From Isoptericola halalbus (GTDB taxonomy: Bacteria > Actinomycetota > Actinomycetes > Actinomycetales > Cellulomonadaceae): a stretch of DNA of 64,000 bases. The translations under genes and the position numbers were made by a program. Location: contig VJZX01000001.1 of the NCBI GenBank assembly GCA_009663185.1, positions 327,389-391,388 of the forward strand. Reading direction: 5' to 3'. Below, one piece after another: positions 18,255 through 26,729 of the stretch; the stretch's first letter is position 1; the number at the start of each line of letters is the position of its first letter. The notes below the pieces were generated by a model. That model was not told the origin of the DNA and did no database searches. It saw only the letters and a list, made by a program, of their open reading frames with translations.

Positions 18255-19367
18255 CTACCTGCTTCCTTGTGGGTGCATGGCTTGCTGGGGTCGGTCGATC
18301 GGTTCGGGGCGGGTCGCCTGCCGGTGCGGCGGAGGCCCGCTGCTCGCACGCACGACGAGCTCGACGGGAATGACCACGCTGTGCACCGGCGCCGGGCCGC
18401 CGTTGCTCCCGAGCCGGGCGAGCAGCTCGGCGACGGCACGCCGGCCGGTGGCACCGAAGTCCTGGCGCACGGTGGTGAGCGGGATGAACAGGTGCTCCGC
18501 CTCGGGGACGTCGTCGAACCCGACGATCGAGAAATCCTCAGGGATGCGCCGGCCTGCCTCGTAGAACGCACGCATGATGCCGAGGGCCATCTGGTCGTTG
18601 GCCGCGAACACGGCGGTGACATCGCCTCGGGCGACGAGCTCCCGCCCGACGGCGTACCCCGTGCCCGGCGTCCAGTCGCCCTCGATCGGCTCCGGGACGA
18701 CGGCGCCGGCCGCTTCCAGCGCGTCGCGCCAGCCGTCGGCGCGCTCTCGGGCGGGGTGCCACGACATCGGGCCCGAGAGGTGCCAGACGGTCCGGTGGCC
18801 CAGCTCCAGGAGGTGCTCGGTCGCCGCACGGGCGCCGCCGCGCTGGTCCGGGACCACGGTGGGAAGCATGAGGTCGCCAGGGAGCCGGTCGAGCGAGACC
18901 GCGGGGATCCGCTGCAGCAGGCCGTCGGCCTCGATCGGCGCCATGTGCACCGGTGTGGCGAGCACGATGCCGTCGACCCCGTGCTCGACCAGCTCGCGCA
19001 CGGCACGGACCAGCTCGTCGGGCGTGGCCTCGAAGGTGGACGACACGACGACCGAGTACCCCGCCTCCCAGGCGGCGCGCTCGAGGCCGAAGAGCTGCGA
19101 CGTCGGGCCGAAGCGGGCAGTGCCGGGGGTCACCGCGCCGATGACGCGGCTGCGGCGGGCGGCCAGCGCGCGGGCCGCGGCGTTGGGCCGGTAGCCGAGC
19201 TCGCGCACGGCGGCCAGGACCCGGTCGCGGAGCGCGGGCCGCACGTTGGGCTCCCCGTTGACGACGCGCGAGACGGTCTTGAGCGACACGCCCGCTCGAC
19301 GGGCGACGTCGGCCATGACCGGCCGGGACGCCTGTCTCTGCACCTGTGGTCTCTGCACCTGTGGCAC
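18255..19367 (-). CDS. LacI-family repressor of the GH42 operon
   Basis: The protein has an N-terminal helix-turn-helix (MADVARRAGVSLKTVSRVVNGEPNV) and a hinge plus periplasmic-binding-like effector domain (GRRIPEDFSIVGFDDVPEAEHLFIPLTTV). I choose GTG 19367 (370 residues), which lies behind AGGGAGG; an ATG at 19412 would place the operator inside the gene. A 15-base tandem duplication encodes the repeated QVQRP segment near the N-terminus. It is the first gene of the operon lacI, binding protein, two permeases, GH42, so it represses its own synthesis. The effector is presumably a galactose-containing sugar. Confidence 0.9.
   Translation of the reverse strand: MPQVQRPQVQRQASRPVMADVARRAGVSLKTVSRVVNGEPNVRPALRDRVLAAVRELGYRPNAAARALAARRSRVIGAVTPGTARFGPTSQLFGLERAAWEAGYSVVVSSTFEATPDELVRAVRELVEHGVDGIVLATPVHMAPIEADGLLQRIPAVSLDRLPGDLMLPTVVPDQRGGARAATEHLLELGHRTVWHLSGPMSWHPARERADGWRDALEAAGAVVPEPIEGDWTPGTGYAVGRELVARGDVTAVFAANDQMALGIMRAFYEAGRRIPEDFSIVGFDDVPEAEHLFIPLTTVRQDFGATGRRAVAELLARLGSNGGPAPVHSVVIPVELVVRASSGPPPHRQATRPEPIDRPQQAMHPQGSR
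19335..19364. repeat. 15-base perfect tandem duplication at the start of lacI
   Basis: TCTCTGCACCTGTGG occurs twice without a gap (19335-19349 and 19350-19364). On the minus strand it adds five codons to the poorly conserved leader before the DNA-binding domain, so it is probably neutral. It could vary between strains by slippage. Confidence 0.9.
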
Positions 19368-19380
19368 GGCCCTCCCTCTG

Positions 19381-19440
19381 TTGACAGCGCTGTCAACTGC
19401 GGACGTCTTCACACTCCGGCACGCGCGCCGAGGATGTCAA
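19381..19440 (-). promoter_or_regulatory. GH42 operon promoter and LacI operator
   Basis: A perfect 16-base palindrome, TTGACAGCGCTGTCAA, occupies 19381-19396, with the central GCGC core expected of LacI-family operators. Upstream on the minus strand are TTGACA (complement of 19435-19440) and, 18 bases on, GAGTGT (complement of 19411-19416) as a possible -35/-10. The operator would sit just after the transcription start. No second copy was seen near the downstream genes, matching a single autoregulated five-gene operon. Confidence 0.75.
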
Positions 19441-19502
19441 GGGGCGTACACACGGACGTGATGGAGTCGTGACCCGACCGTGTCTCGCACTTCACTGCGC
19501 GA

Positions 19503-19760
19503 TCAGTGTTCGTGGACATGGTCGCCGTGCTGGTAGTGCCGGTGACCGTCGTGGACGTGGTCCAGATGATCGCCGTGCTCCACCGTCTCGCACCCGTCCC
19601 CCGCTGCATGAGGGCCGCCCGGGTGGTCGACGTGGATCTTCTCCCCAGCGTGACGCTCGTCGCCGTAGAGGTGGTCGATGTGGTCCTCGTGCTCGACCGT
19701 CTCGCGGCCGTCACCGGGGAGGTGCTCGCGACCGTGCACCTCGCTGTGCCCCGTGGTCAT
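19503..19760 (-). CDS. Small histidine-rich metal-binding protein
   Basis: The 85-residue soluble protein is about one fifth histidine. Two copies of a motif, GDGRETVEHEDHIDHLYGD and GDGCETVEHGDHLDHVHDG, are followed by HRHYQHGDHVHEH. Related short proteins in actinobacteria are often labelled zinc transporter components but have no membrane helices; metal storage or buffering is the more reasonable inference. AAGGA precedes the ATG. It lies downstream of the GH32 gene, separated by a strong terminator, and before the lacI promoter. Confidence 0.75.
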   Translation of the reverse strand: MTTGHSEVHGREHLPGDGRETVEHEDHIDHLYGDERHAGEKIHVDHPGGPHAAGDGCETVEHGDHLDHVHDGHRHYQHGDHVHEH

Positions 19761-19832
19761 GGTCCGTCCTTCCTGGTCCGGTCCGTGCCGCTCCAGCATC
19801 ACCTGGCGTGATTCGGCCCACAAGTCACCGAA

Positions 19833-19865
19833 GGCCTGCGGTCGGCGTCGTGCCGACCGCAGGCC
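19833..19865 (-). terminator. Terminator hairpin after the GH32 gene
   Basis: A perfect 14-base stem (GGCCTGCGGTCGGC with its complement) and a 5-base loop lie 53 bases past the GH32 stop. There is no clear U-tract, which is usual for high-GC actinobacterial terminators. Stem strength and position support the call. Confidence 0.75.
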
Positions 19866-19917
19866 CTCGTGGAGGGTCCGGGGCGCGAGGCGGTCTGTCC
19901 CGCGCCCCCGACCGGTC

Positions 19918-22900
19918 CTACCGCTGCACCGGCACGTTGACGTCGTCGACGCTCAGGTGGCCCCACCCGCCCGTCGCCCGGTCCACGACCTCGAGGTACA
20001 GCTCCTCGCCGACGTGCTCGGACGCGTCGACGAAGCGTCGCTCGTACTGGGCGCGCAGCCCGTCCTGCTCGTTGCCGGTGACCTTGGCGAGCACGGCGCC
20101 GTCCGACGCGCGGACGAGGGCGACGTACAGACGCTCGGGGTCGTGGCCGCCGGCGGTGAGCAGGTCGATCTGCCCGTCGCCGCCGAGAGTGAACGTCTCG
20201 GACCGCAGCCGGCCGGTCGCCGCGTCGCCGACCGCCCCGTTGAACCCCCACAGGTGGCACCGGTCGGTGCTCCCCCAGGCGTTGGCCTGGCGGAAGGGCC
20301 CGCCCCAGCCCCAGTCGTTCACGTCGGTGACGTTGGCGTCGCTGTACGCGGTGCCCTCGACGACGGTCCACCCCGTCAGGTCGCATGTTGCGAAGTCGCC
20401 GTTGGTCAGCTCGCCGACCGCGGGGTCGGGCGTCCAGGCCTCGTCGTGGTGGGCAGGGGCGACCGGACCGTAGGCGCCGTCGAGGTTCCACACCCGCAGG
20501 GACTTCACCTTGACGTTCGCCCCGCCGACGACGCGCAGTCCGACCGCGTCTGCGAGCGTCGGGTAGACGCGGGTCGTCATCGACTTGCGGCCGTCGACGA
20601 ACGCCTCGACGACCGACCTGTCGACGTAGACGTGCATGGTGACCTTCCCGTCCGGCCCGACCTCGAGCCGGCCGCCGTGGGTGCCCTTGCGGGTGTCCGG
20701 GTCGAGGCTCGACCACCTCCGGTCGAGGGCCAGCGTGCCGGACGCCCGGTCGACCGTGAGCACCGTCCGCTCGGTGCCGTCGCTGCTGCGGCGGACCTCC
20801 AGGCCTGCCTCCTGCGACCCACCCGGCCGCGCGGTCTGCGTGATCTGCAGCTCGACCTCGACCTCGAGGAGGTCGGTGAGGTCGTCGTGCCGCTCGGCGA
20901 GGACCGTGTTCGCGCGGGTGACCGACACGTCCTCGAGGTCGACCACCTGGTCCGACCGCAGGGACTGAAGCTCCTCGACGGGCTCCAGACCGGCGTCGCC
21001 GTCGGGCGTGAGGGTCAGCTCGACCGGGAGCCCCATCGAGTGGGCCCAGCCGGCGTCGTGGTGGTCGGACTCGCTGCGGCCGTCCTGCGTGATGGTGAAC
21101 AGGAGCGAGCGGCCCTGCGGGTCGACCGTGCCCGACGGCCCGGTGAAGTGCTCGCCGTAGTCGAACATCCGAGGCTTCTCGTGGTCGGGGACGAACGTCG
21201 TCGTCTCGCGGTCCCAGGTCCCCACCCAGTAGTAGGTGTTCTTGGCCGTGTTCTCGTCGTACCCCTCGAACCACGGGTTCACCACGAGCACGTGCTTCTC
21301 GACGCCGTCCTTGGTCCCGAGGGGAAGGAGGACCGGCAGCTCCCAGACCGCGCCGGTCTTCGGGAACGTGGCCGCGTCACCGATGAACAGCGGGTTCTGG
21401 TACTCCCAGCTCACGAGGTCGCGGGAGGTGTAGACGAGCGCCGTGCCGCCCACCCTCGTGTCACCGTCGACGATGCCCGAACCGACCAGCTGGTACCAGA
21501 TCGGCTCCCCGTCGGGGGCCGTCTCCTGCCAGACGAACGGGTCGCGGAACTGCCCGAACCAGGGCGTGCCCATCGGGGACGACAGGTCGCGTTCCTGGAC
21601 CGTGACCGGCTCGGGCTCCAGGCGCCACTCGGCGAGCGGGCTCTCGGCCGAGCCGGGCACCGGCCAGGCGAGGCCGGTCGCCTGGTTGGGGACCGCCGAG
21701 TCGTTGCCCGCCGTGTAGAACAGCACGGGATTGCCGTCGGCGTCGTAGGTGGCGCTGCCGGACCACACGCCGTCCGGTGTGACGGGCTCCGTCGGCGCGA
21801 TGGCCACGGGCAGGTCTTCCCAGTGGACCAGGTCGTCACTCACGGCGTGGCCCCAGTGGATCTGGTGCCAGTACGGGCCCTGCGGGTTGTGCTGGTAGAA
21901 GATGTGGTACTTGCCGTCGAACCAGATCGGGGCGTGCGGCTCGTTCATCCAGTGCTCGGCCGGCAGGAAGTGGTACTGCGGGCGGTACCGGTCACCGTCG
22001 AACCGTGAGCGGTCCGGCCGCAGGTCCTCCGTCCCGGGCACGGTGGCGTCGCCGTAGGCGGCCGCGATCTCCTCGGCCGTGCGGAGCTCGTCGGTGACGG
22101 TCAGCTCGTCGATCGCACCGTTCCACGAGTTGGCGTGGAACGTCCCGTTGATGACGGCGGCCTGGTTGTGCCGCCCGACCATGACCGGCTCACCGACCGC
22201 GGGCAGGATCCGGGTGCCCGCGCCGAGGTCCTTCTGCGCGACGAGGTCCCCGTCGAGGTAGAGCCGCATGTGCCCGGAGGCGGCGTCGTAGGTGGCGGCG
22301 ACGTGGCTCCACTCGTACGTGGGCAGGACGGCGTCGGCGGGCGCCTTGAGCGTGTGCCACGCGATGCCGTCGCCCAGGCCCAGACCCCATGCGCCGTGCC
22401 GGTACATGCCGAGCAGATAGCCGGACTTCGCCCGGGCGTCGTGCTGGTTGACGATCGCCGACGCCTGTCCGAGGTCCCCCCACTCGTAGGAGCGCGGGGC
22501 GACCCACGCCTCGATGCTCAACGTGCTGCTCGGGGTGAGCGCCTCGTCGGCGGCGCGCCGCAGGTAGGTCGAATAACCGTCGAAGAGCAGCGAGCCACCC
22601 ACGACGCCCTCGCTCCACAGCGGGTCGCTGTCCGGCTTGTCGGCCGCGTCGTCGAACACGTAGGCGACGTCGTCCCTGACGTCGGACCCGCTGTCGTGGG
22701 CCTGGATGCCCGACGTCTCGTCGAAGGACCAGTGCATGGGCCGGTTGACCAGCGTGCGGATCTCGTCCGCGTTGAGGTGGCCGGTCGCCGACTCGTCGAC
22801 GAGGCGCAGCGCCACCGTCTTGCCGCGGTGCCCGGACAGGTCGAGGACCATCTCCTGGTACGCCTCTCCCGTCGAGGCCACGGTCGTGCGCGCGAGCTCG

Positions 22901-24258
22901 GTGCCGTCGGCGGCCGACACGACCGCGGCGTAGATCCCGGGGTCGGCGGTGCCGCCCAGGAGCAGGCGGACCTCCTCCCGACCCCCGACGAGGAACCTCG
23001 GCGAGGTCAGGGTCCCGGTCCGGCTGTCGTCGCCGAGCGCGCCGCCCCACAGGTGACGGCCGAGGGCCCCGAAGGGCTCGCCGTCCGGCGTCGTGGTCGC
23101 GTCGCTGAGGTGTGCCTCGGTGAAGGAGTCGCCCTGCGCCGTCCAGCCGCGGAGGGTCCCGGACTCGAAGCCGGGATCGTCGAGCTCGTAGCCCAGCACG
23201 TCGACGGTCGTGTCGAACGCGTCGACGTTGATGTGGCCCCAGCCGCCGGTCGCCTGGTCCACGACCTCGATGTACAGCTCCTGGCCGAGGTAAGCCGTGG
23301 CGTCCCACCGGACGCGGCTGTACCGCTCGGAGTCGGCGAACGCGGTGTTCGTGGCGCGCATCAGCTCCGCGCCGTCGGAAGCCCGGTGCAGCGCGACGTA
23401 GAGGCGGTCGACGTCGTCGCCGCCGCCGATCAGGAACTCGATCGCGCCCGAGCCGCCGAGGAGGAACGTGGACGAGCGCAGCGTGCCGGTCGGGCTGTCG
23501 CCGCCGTCCTTGGCCCCCCACAGGTGGTAGCTGCCGTCGTGCTCGAACGGCCCGCCCCAGCCCCAGTCGGTCGCGTCGGTGACCCGCGCGTCGGTGAAGG
23601 CGTCACCCGTGGCGGTCCAGCCGGTCAGGTCGCCGGACTCGAACCCGGGGTTCTGGAGCTCGAGGAGCGACTGCTCGGTCTCGGTGCGGACGTCGTCGAG
23701 GTTCAGGTGCCCCCAGCCGCCCGAGGCGGTGTCCACGACCTGGAGGTACAGCTCCTCACCCAGGTGGGGCGACGCGTCCCACACGACCCGGGACAGCCGC
23801 TCGGAGTCCGCGAAGGCGGTGTTGGTCGCGCGCATCAGCTCGGCGCCGTCCGACGCGCGGTGCAGCGCGACGTAGAGGTTCTCGAGGTCGTTCCCGCCGC
23901 CGAGGAGGAAGCTGATCTCCCCGATGCCCCCGAGCGTGAAGGTCGAGGAGCGCAGGCGACCGGTCGGCGCGTCGCCGACCGCGGCACCCCAGAGGTGGTA
24001 CGCGCCGTCCGGGTTGAAGCAGCAGCCCCAGCCCCAGTCGGTGGCGTCGGACACCGACGCGGCGGTGAACGCGTCCCCCTCGACGACCTCCCAGCCGGAC
24101 AGGTCACCGGTCTCGAAGCTCGGGTTCTGGACCGTGGTCGGCGCGGCCGCGCTCGCGGTCCCGACGCTGGTGAGCGTCGTCGCCGCGGCCAGCGCGAGCG
24201 CGGCCGCAAGTGCCGGTAGGAGGCGCCGGAGGCGTCTGGTGGGCAGGACTGTGGACAT
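19918..24258 (-). CDS. Large secreted GH32 fructan hydrolase with LamG and four beta-sandwich repeats
   Basis: The 1446-residue protein has a Sec signal (1-38, ending TASAAAP) and three related beta-sandwich modules at about 40-195, 198-352 and 356-503. A LamG/concanavalin-like domain (about 505-735), a GH32 five-blade propeller (about 760-1080) and a GH32 C-terminal sandwich (about 1100-1260) follow. A fourth copy of the repeat lies at 1283-1446. The modules share GWGHLNLDDV-like endings and probably bind carbohydrate. GH32 residues seen are R905-D906-P907 (RDP), the likely acid/base E973 in WELP, and E773 in WMNEPHAP, where most family members have Asp. It probably cleaves levan or inulin outside the cell. 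AAGGAGA precedes the ATG. It follows a lacI gene by 116 bases. Confidence 0.9.
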   Translation of the reverse strand: MSTVLPTRRLRRLLPALAAALALAAATTLTSVGTASAAAPTTVQNPSFETGDLSGWEVVEGDAFTAASVSDATDWGWGCCFNPDGAYHLWGAAVGDAPTGRLRSSTFTLGGIGEISFLLGGGNDLENLYVALHRASDGAELMRATNTAFADSERLSRVVWDASPHLGEELYLQVVDTASGGWGHLNLDDVRTETEQSLLELQNPGFESGDLTGWTATGDAFTDARVTDATDWGWGGPFEHDGSYHLWGAKDGGDSPTGTLRSSTFLLGGSGAIEFLIGGGDDVDRLYVALHRASDGAELMRATNTAFADSERYSRVRWDATAYLGQELYIEVVDQATGGWGHINVDAFDTTVDVLGYELDDPGFESGTLRGWTAQGDSFTEAHLSDATTTPDGEPFGALGRHLWGGALGDDSRTGTLTSPRFLVGGREEVRLLLGGTADPGIYAAVVSAADGTELARTTVASTGEAYQEMVLDLSGHRGKTVALRLVDESATGHLNADEIRTLVNRPMHWSFDETSGIQAHDSGSDVRDDVAYVFDDAADKPDSDPLWSEGVVGGSLLFDGYSTYLRRAADEALTPSSTLSIEAWVAPRSYEWGDLGQASAIVNQHDARAKSGYLLGMYRHGAWGLGLGDGIAWHTLKAPADAVLPTYEWSHVAATYDAASGHMRLYLDGDLVAQKDLGAGTRILPAVGEPVMVGRHNQAAVINGTFHANSWNGAIDELTVTDELRTAEEIAAAYGDATVPGTEDLRPDRSRFDGDRYRPQYHFLPAEHWMNEPHAPIWFDGKYHIFYQHNPQGPYWHQIHWGHAVSDDLVHWEDLPVAIAPTEPVTPDGVWSGSATYDADGNPVLFYTAGNDSAVPNQATGLAWPVPGSAESPLAEWRLEPEPVTVQERDLSSPMGTPWFGQFRDPFVWQETAPDGEPIWYQLVGSGIVDGDTRVGGTALVYTSRDLVSWEYQNPLFIGDAATFPKTGAVWELPVLLPLGTKDGVEKHVLVVNPWFEGYDENTAKNTYYWVGTWDRETTTFVPDHEKPRMFDYGEHFTGPSGTVDPQGRSLLFTITQDGRSESDHHDAGWAHSMGLPVELTLTPDGDAGLEPVEELQSLRSDQVVDLEDVSVTRANTVLAERHDDLTDLLEVEVELQITQTARPGGSQEAGLEVRRSSDGTERTVLTVDRASGTLALDRRWSSLDPDTRKGTHGGRLEVGPDGKVTMHVYVDRSVVEAFVDGRKSMTTRVYPTLADAVGLRVVGGANVKVKSLRVWNLDGAYGPVAPAHHDEAWTPDPAVGELTNGDFATCDLTGWTVVEGTAYSDANVTDVNDWGWGGPFRQANAWGSTDRCHLWGFNGAVGDAATGRLRSETFTLGGDGQIDLLTAGGHDPERLYVALVRASDGAVLAKVTGNEQDGLRAQYERRFVDASEHVGEELYLEVVDRATGGWGHLSVDDVNVPVQR

Positions 24259-24374
24259 GCGCGATCCATCTCCTTCGATGTCGACCGGGCCTCGGTCAGC
24301 AGGACGAGGTGTTGGCCGGCGGCCGGCCGTCGCGGCCGCGGTACTGGTGCGTCGGGCGAGGCGCCCGGCGTCGC

Positions 24375-25442
24375 TCAGGCGAGGTTGCGTCGCCGCTGTG
24401 GCTCGTGCGCCGCGGGTGGCGGCGCGACCGAGGCCCGGTGGATCACCGGACCCCGGAGACGGGCGGTCGGCGCGGCGGCCCTCGTGCCCGCCGGCGCCTC
24501 GATGCGTTCGAAGAGCTGTTCCGCGGCCCACGCGCCCATGTCGTAGTGCCGCAGCTCGATGGTCGTCAGGCCCGGGTGGAGGCCTTCCGCGATGAACTCC
24601 TGGTTGTCGAAGCCGACGACGGACAGGTCGTCCGGGATGCGCAGCCCCAGCTCGGCAGCCGCACGGTAGACACCCATCGCCACCCGGTCGCTGAAGCAGA
24701 AGATGCCCGTGGGCGGCTTGTCGCCCGTGAGAAGCTCGCGGGCCGCCTCGTAGCCGCCCGCAGGGTCGGTCTCCGCGGTGACGACCCGGACGTCGTCGTC
24801 GCGGATGCCGGCCGCCGTCAGCCGACGACGGAAGCCCTCCTCGCGTCCGAACGCCGCGGGGATCTCGTCCACGTCGTTGATGAACGCGAGCCGGCGGTGG
24901 CCGGCAGCGAGCAGCACGTCGGCGGCGTCCTCGCCGCCGGACACCTCGTCCGGCACGACCCACGGCACGCCGGACGTGGTGCACGACGCGTTGATCAGCA
25001 CCGTGGGCACAGCGGCAAGCTGCGGCGGCAGCTCGACCTGCCTGTGGTACATGGTGGCGTAGAGGATGCCGTCGACCTGCCGTCGCAGCAGCTCGTCGAT
25101 CCCCCGGCTCTCCAGATCACGCTGGTAGCCCGTGTTGACGACGAACACCACGGCGTCCCTCGAGAGCGCGACGTCCTGTGCGCCGAGGATGATCTTTCCC
25201 GCGAACGGCGTGGTCGCGATCTCGTCGCCGACGAGCCCGATGGTGTTGGACCGCTGGGTGCGCAGGCTCTGGGCCAGCACGTTGGGTGCATAGCCGAGCC
25301 GCGCGGCGGCCTCGCGCACCCGGGTCCGCGTCTCGGGGTGCACCCGCTTACCCGGCACGTCGTTGAGGACGTGCGAGACCGTGGTGATCGAGACGCCGGC
25401 CTCGGCTGCTACCTGCTTGATGGTGACTCGTCGTTGCGTCAT
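24375..25442 (-). CDS. LacI-family repressor, probably of the GH32 gene
   Basis: The 355-residue regulator has a canonical helix-turn-helix, VTIKQVAAEAGVSITTVSHVLND (residues 6-28), and a hinge helix APNVLAQSLR. The ligand domain carries GFDNQEFIAEGLHPGLTTIELR. It is immediately upstream of the GH32 gene on the same strand with no terminator between, so the two are probably co-transcribed and it presumably senses a fructan breakdown product. Two inverted copies of a 13-base operator-like sequence flank its promoter (25448-25563). Confidence 0.9.
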   Translation of the reverse strand: MTQRRVTIKQVAAEAGVSITTVSHVLNDVPGKRVHPETRTRVREAAARLGYAPNVLAQSLRTQRSNTIGLVGDEIATTPFAGKIILGAQDVALSRDAVVFVVNTGYQRDLESRGIDELLRRQVDGILYATMYHRQVELPPQLAAVPTVLINASCTTSGVPWVVPDEVSGGEDAADVLLAAGHRRLAFINDVDEIPAAFGREEGFRRRLTAAGIRDDDVRVVTAETDPAGGYEAARELLTGDKPPTGIFCFSDRVAMGVYRAAAELGLRIPDDLSVVGFDNQEFIAEGLHPGLTTIELRHYDMGAWAAEQLFERIEAPAGTRAAAPTARLRGPVIHRASVAPPPAAHEPQRRRNLA

Positions 25443-25447
25443 CTCTG

Positions 25448-25563
25448 CCCAATCGTTTTGCTTTGAGGAGTGTGCAGGGCTGCGGGCAACGCGTCAAGGC
25501 CCGATGGTCCGCAGGGGGCAGATATCTACGCCCGTGTGATTCCGCGGGCGCAAAACGGTTGGG
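25448..25563 (-). promoter_or_regulatory. Promoter with paired operators upstream of the GH32-linked lacI
   Basis: CCCAATCGTTTTG at 25448-25460 and CAAAACGGTTGGG at 25551-25563 are reverse complements with one mismatch; each contains the AAnCG core of LacI operators. Between them, on the minus strand, are TTGACG (complement of 25492-25497) and CACACT (complement of 25469-25474), 17 bases apart. The near operator lies just downstream of the expected start site and the far one about 90 bases upstream, an arrangement suited to repression by DNA looping. The remaining bases up to 25597 show nothing. Confidence 0.65.
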
Positions 25564-25597
25564 CGGACTCGGTTCAGGTAACGCCAGCGGGAGACCG

Positions 25598-26632
25598 TCA
25601 GGACACGACGGGGGGCGTGCTCTCGCGCACGATGACGTGCCCTTCGACCACCCGGGTCCGTGGGCTGTCGCTGCGCGGGCTCACGGCGAGCTCCAGCGCC
25701 TCGTCCGCGACCTGCTCCCAGGAGAGGTGCACGGTGGTCAGGGACGGCGTGACGTCGCGCAACGCCTTGATGTCGTCGAACCCGGCGACGGCAACCCGAC
25801 GGGGGTCTCCCGTGTCGCGCAGGAAGGTGAGCACCCCGAGTGCCATCGAGTCGTTGACGGCGAAGATGGCGTCGACGGCGACGTTGCGCCGCAGAAGGTC
25901 ACCCGTCATCGCGTAGGCGGCGTCGCGGTTGAAGTCGCCGATGAGGATCCGGTCGGCGGGGAGCTCGATGCCGGCGTCGGCGAGCCCCGCGACGAAGCCC
26001 TCGGTCCGGTCGCGCTGGGTGATGCCGTGCTTGAAGCCGGAGACCACCGCGAAGTTCCGGTAGCCGAGCCCGGCCAGCGTCGTCGCCATGTCGTAGCCGC
26101 CCTTGCGGTTGGCGTACGCGACGGTGTCGAACGGGAGCCCCTCCTGCGTGATGAGCACGGCGCGTCCGCCCTCCGCCTCGTAGCGCCGCAGCGCCTCGAC
26201 GAGCGCGGGGATCGTCACGTCATCCGTCGCACGGCCACCGGCGATCACGAGGATCTCGGGGCGGTGGCTGCGAACGAGGTTGACCGCCTCGACCAGGTCG
26301 GCGGGGGCGGTGCCGGCCAAGATCAAGGTGAACGGAAGGCCGCGCCGCTGGGTGGCCGACACGACCCCGGCGGTGATCGGGTTCGCGTAGTCGTCCGGCA
26401 TGCCCTTGACGACGAGGGTCACGCCGCGCGCCCTGCCACGGGCCACTGCCTGCGCCGCGATGTTCGTCGTGTACCCGAGCGACTTCGCCGCTTCGAGCAC
26501 GCGGACCCGGTTTGCCTCGCGGACGCCGCGGTCGCTGCCGTTCAGCGCCCGGGACGCGGTCGCAGCGGAGACGCCGGCGAGGCGAGCCACGTCGGCCAGC
26601 CGTGCAGGCCGGGACGGTGCCGGGTCCTTCAT
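25598..26632 (-). CDS. LacI-family regulator of the LplB/YtcP-type transporter region
   Basis: The protein has 344 residues, with HTH ARLADVARLAGVSAATASRALNGSDRGV (about 10-37) and a ligand domain with VAVAGFDDIKALRDVTPSLTTVHL. The start at 26632 follows GGAGG; a longer frame upstream would cover the operator. It lies downstream of the hydroxyacid dehydrogenase gene on the same strand but has its own operator, so it is probably transcribed separately and autoregulated. The effector is unknown. Confidence 0.88.
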   Translation of the reverse strand: MKDPAPSRPARLADVARLAGVSAATASRALNGSDRGVREANRVRVLEAAKSLGYTTNIAAQAVARGRARGVTLVVKGMPDDYANPITAGVVSATQRRGLPFTLILAGTAPADLVEAVNLVRSHRPEILVIAGGRATDDVTIPALVEALRRYEAEGGRAVLITQEGLPFDTVAYANRKGGYDMATTLAGLGYRNFAVVSGFKHGITQRDRTEGFVAGLADAGIELPADRILIGDFNRDAAYAMTGDLLRRNVAVDAIFAVNDSMALGVLTFLRDTGDPRRVAVAGFDDIKALRDVTPSLTTVHLSWEQVADEALELAVSPRSDSPRTRVVEGHVIVRESTPPVVS

Positions 26633-26669
26633 CGGTCGCTCGCCTCCAGATCGGTGCGCCAGTCGGTGC

Positions 26670-26700
26670 GACGGAAATCCTAGCGGAAAGGCTTTCCGTC
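26670..26700. promoter_or_regulatory. LacI operator CGGAAAG-G-CTTTCCG
   Basis: CGGAAAG (26684-26690) and CTTTCCG (26692-26698) form a perfect 7-1-7 inverted repeat. An overlapping wider one pairs GACGGAAA (26670-26677) with TTTCCGTC (26693-26700). It lies 38-68 bases before the lacI start, and a related GGAA...GCTTTC element precedes the ABC transporter genes (31499-31513), so one regulator may bind both. Confidence 0.7.
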
Positions 26701-26729
26701 GTTGCATGCAAGGGCTCCTCCGAGCCCTG

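Noticed and set aside
18255..19412. ATG at 19412 as the lacI start
   Set aside because: It would place the operator palindrome and ribosome-site-like AGGGAGG inside the coding region; the added residues are not family-like.
19678..24219. Long plus-strand open frames (over 690 codons each) opposite the GH32 gene
   Set aside because: They are antisense shadows caused by high GC: Arg/Val/Asp-rich, no family match, no ribosome sites, while the minus strand encodes a well-recognised enzyme.
19918..24258. DNA repeats in the GH32 gene as a repeat array or mobile element
   Set aside because: The similarity is protein-domain duplication within one frame, with diverged codons and no terminal repeats.
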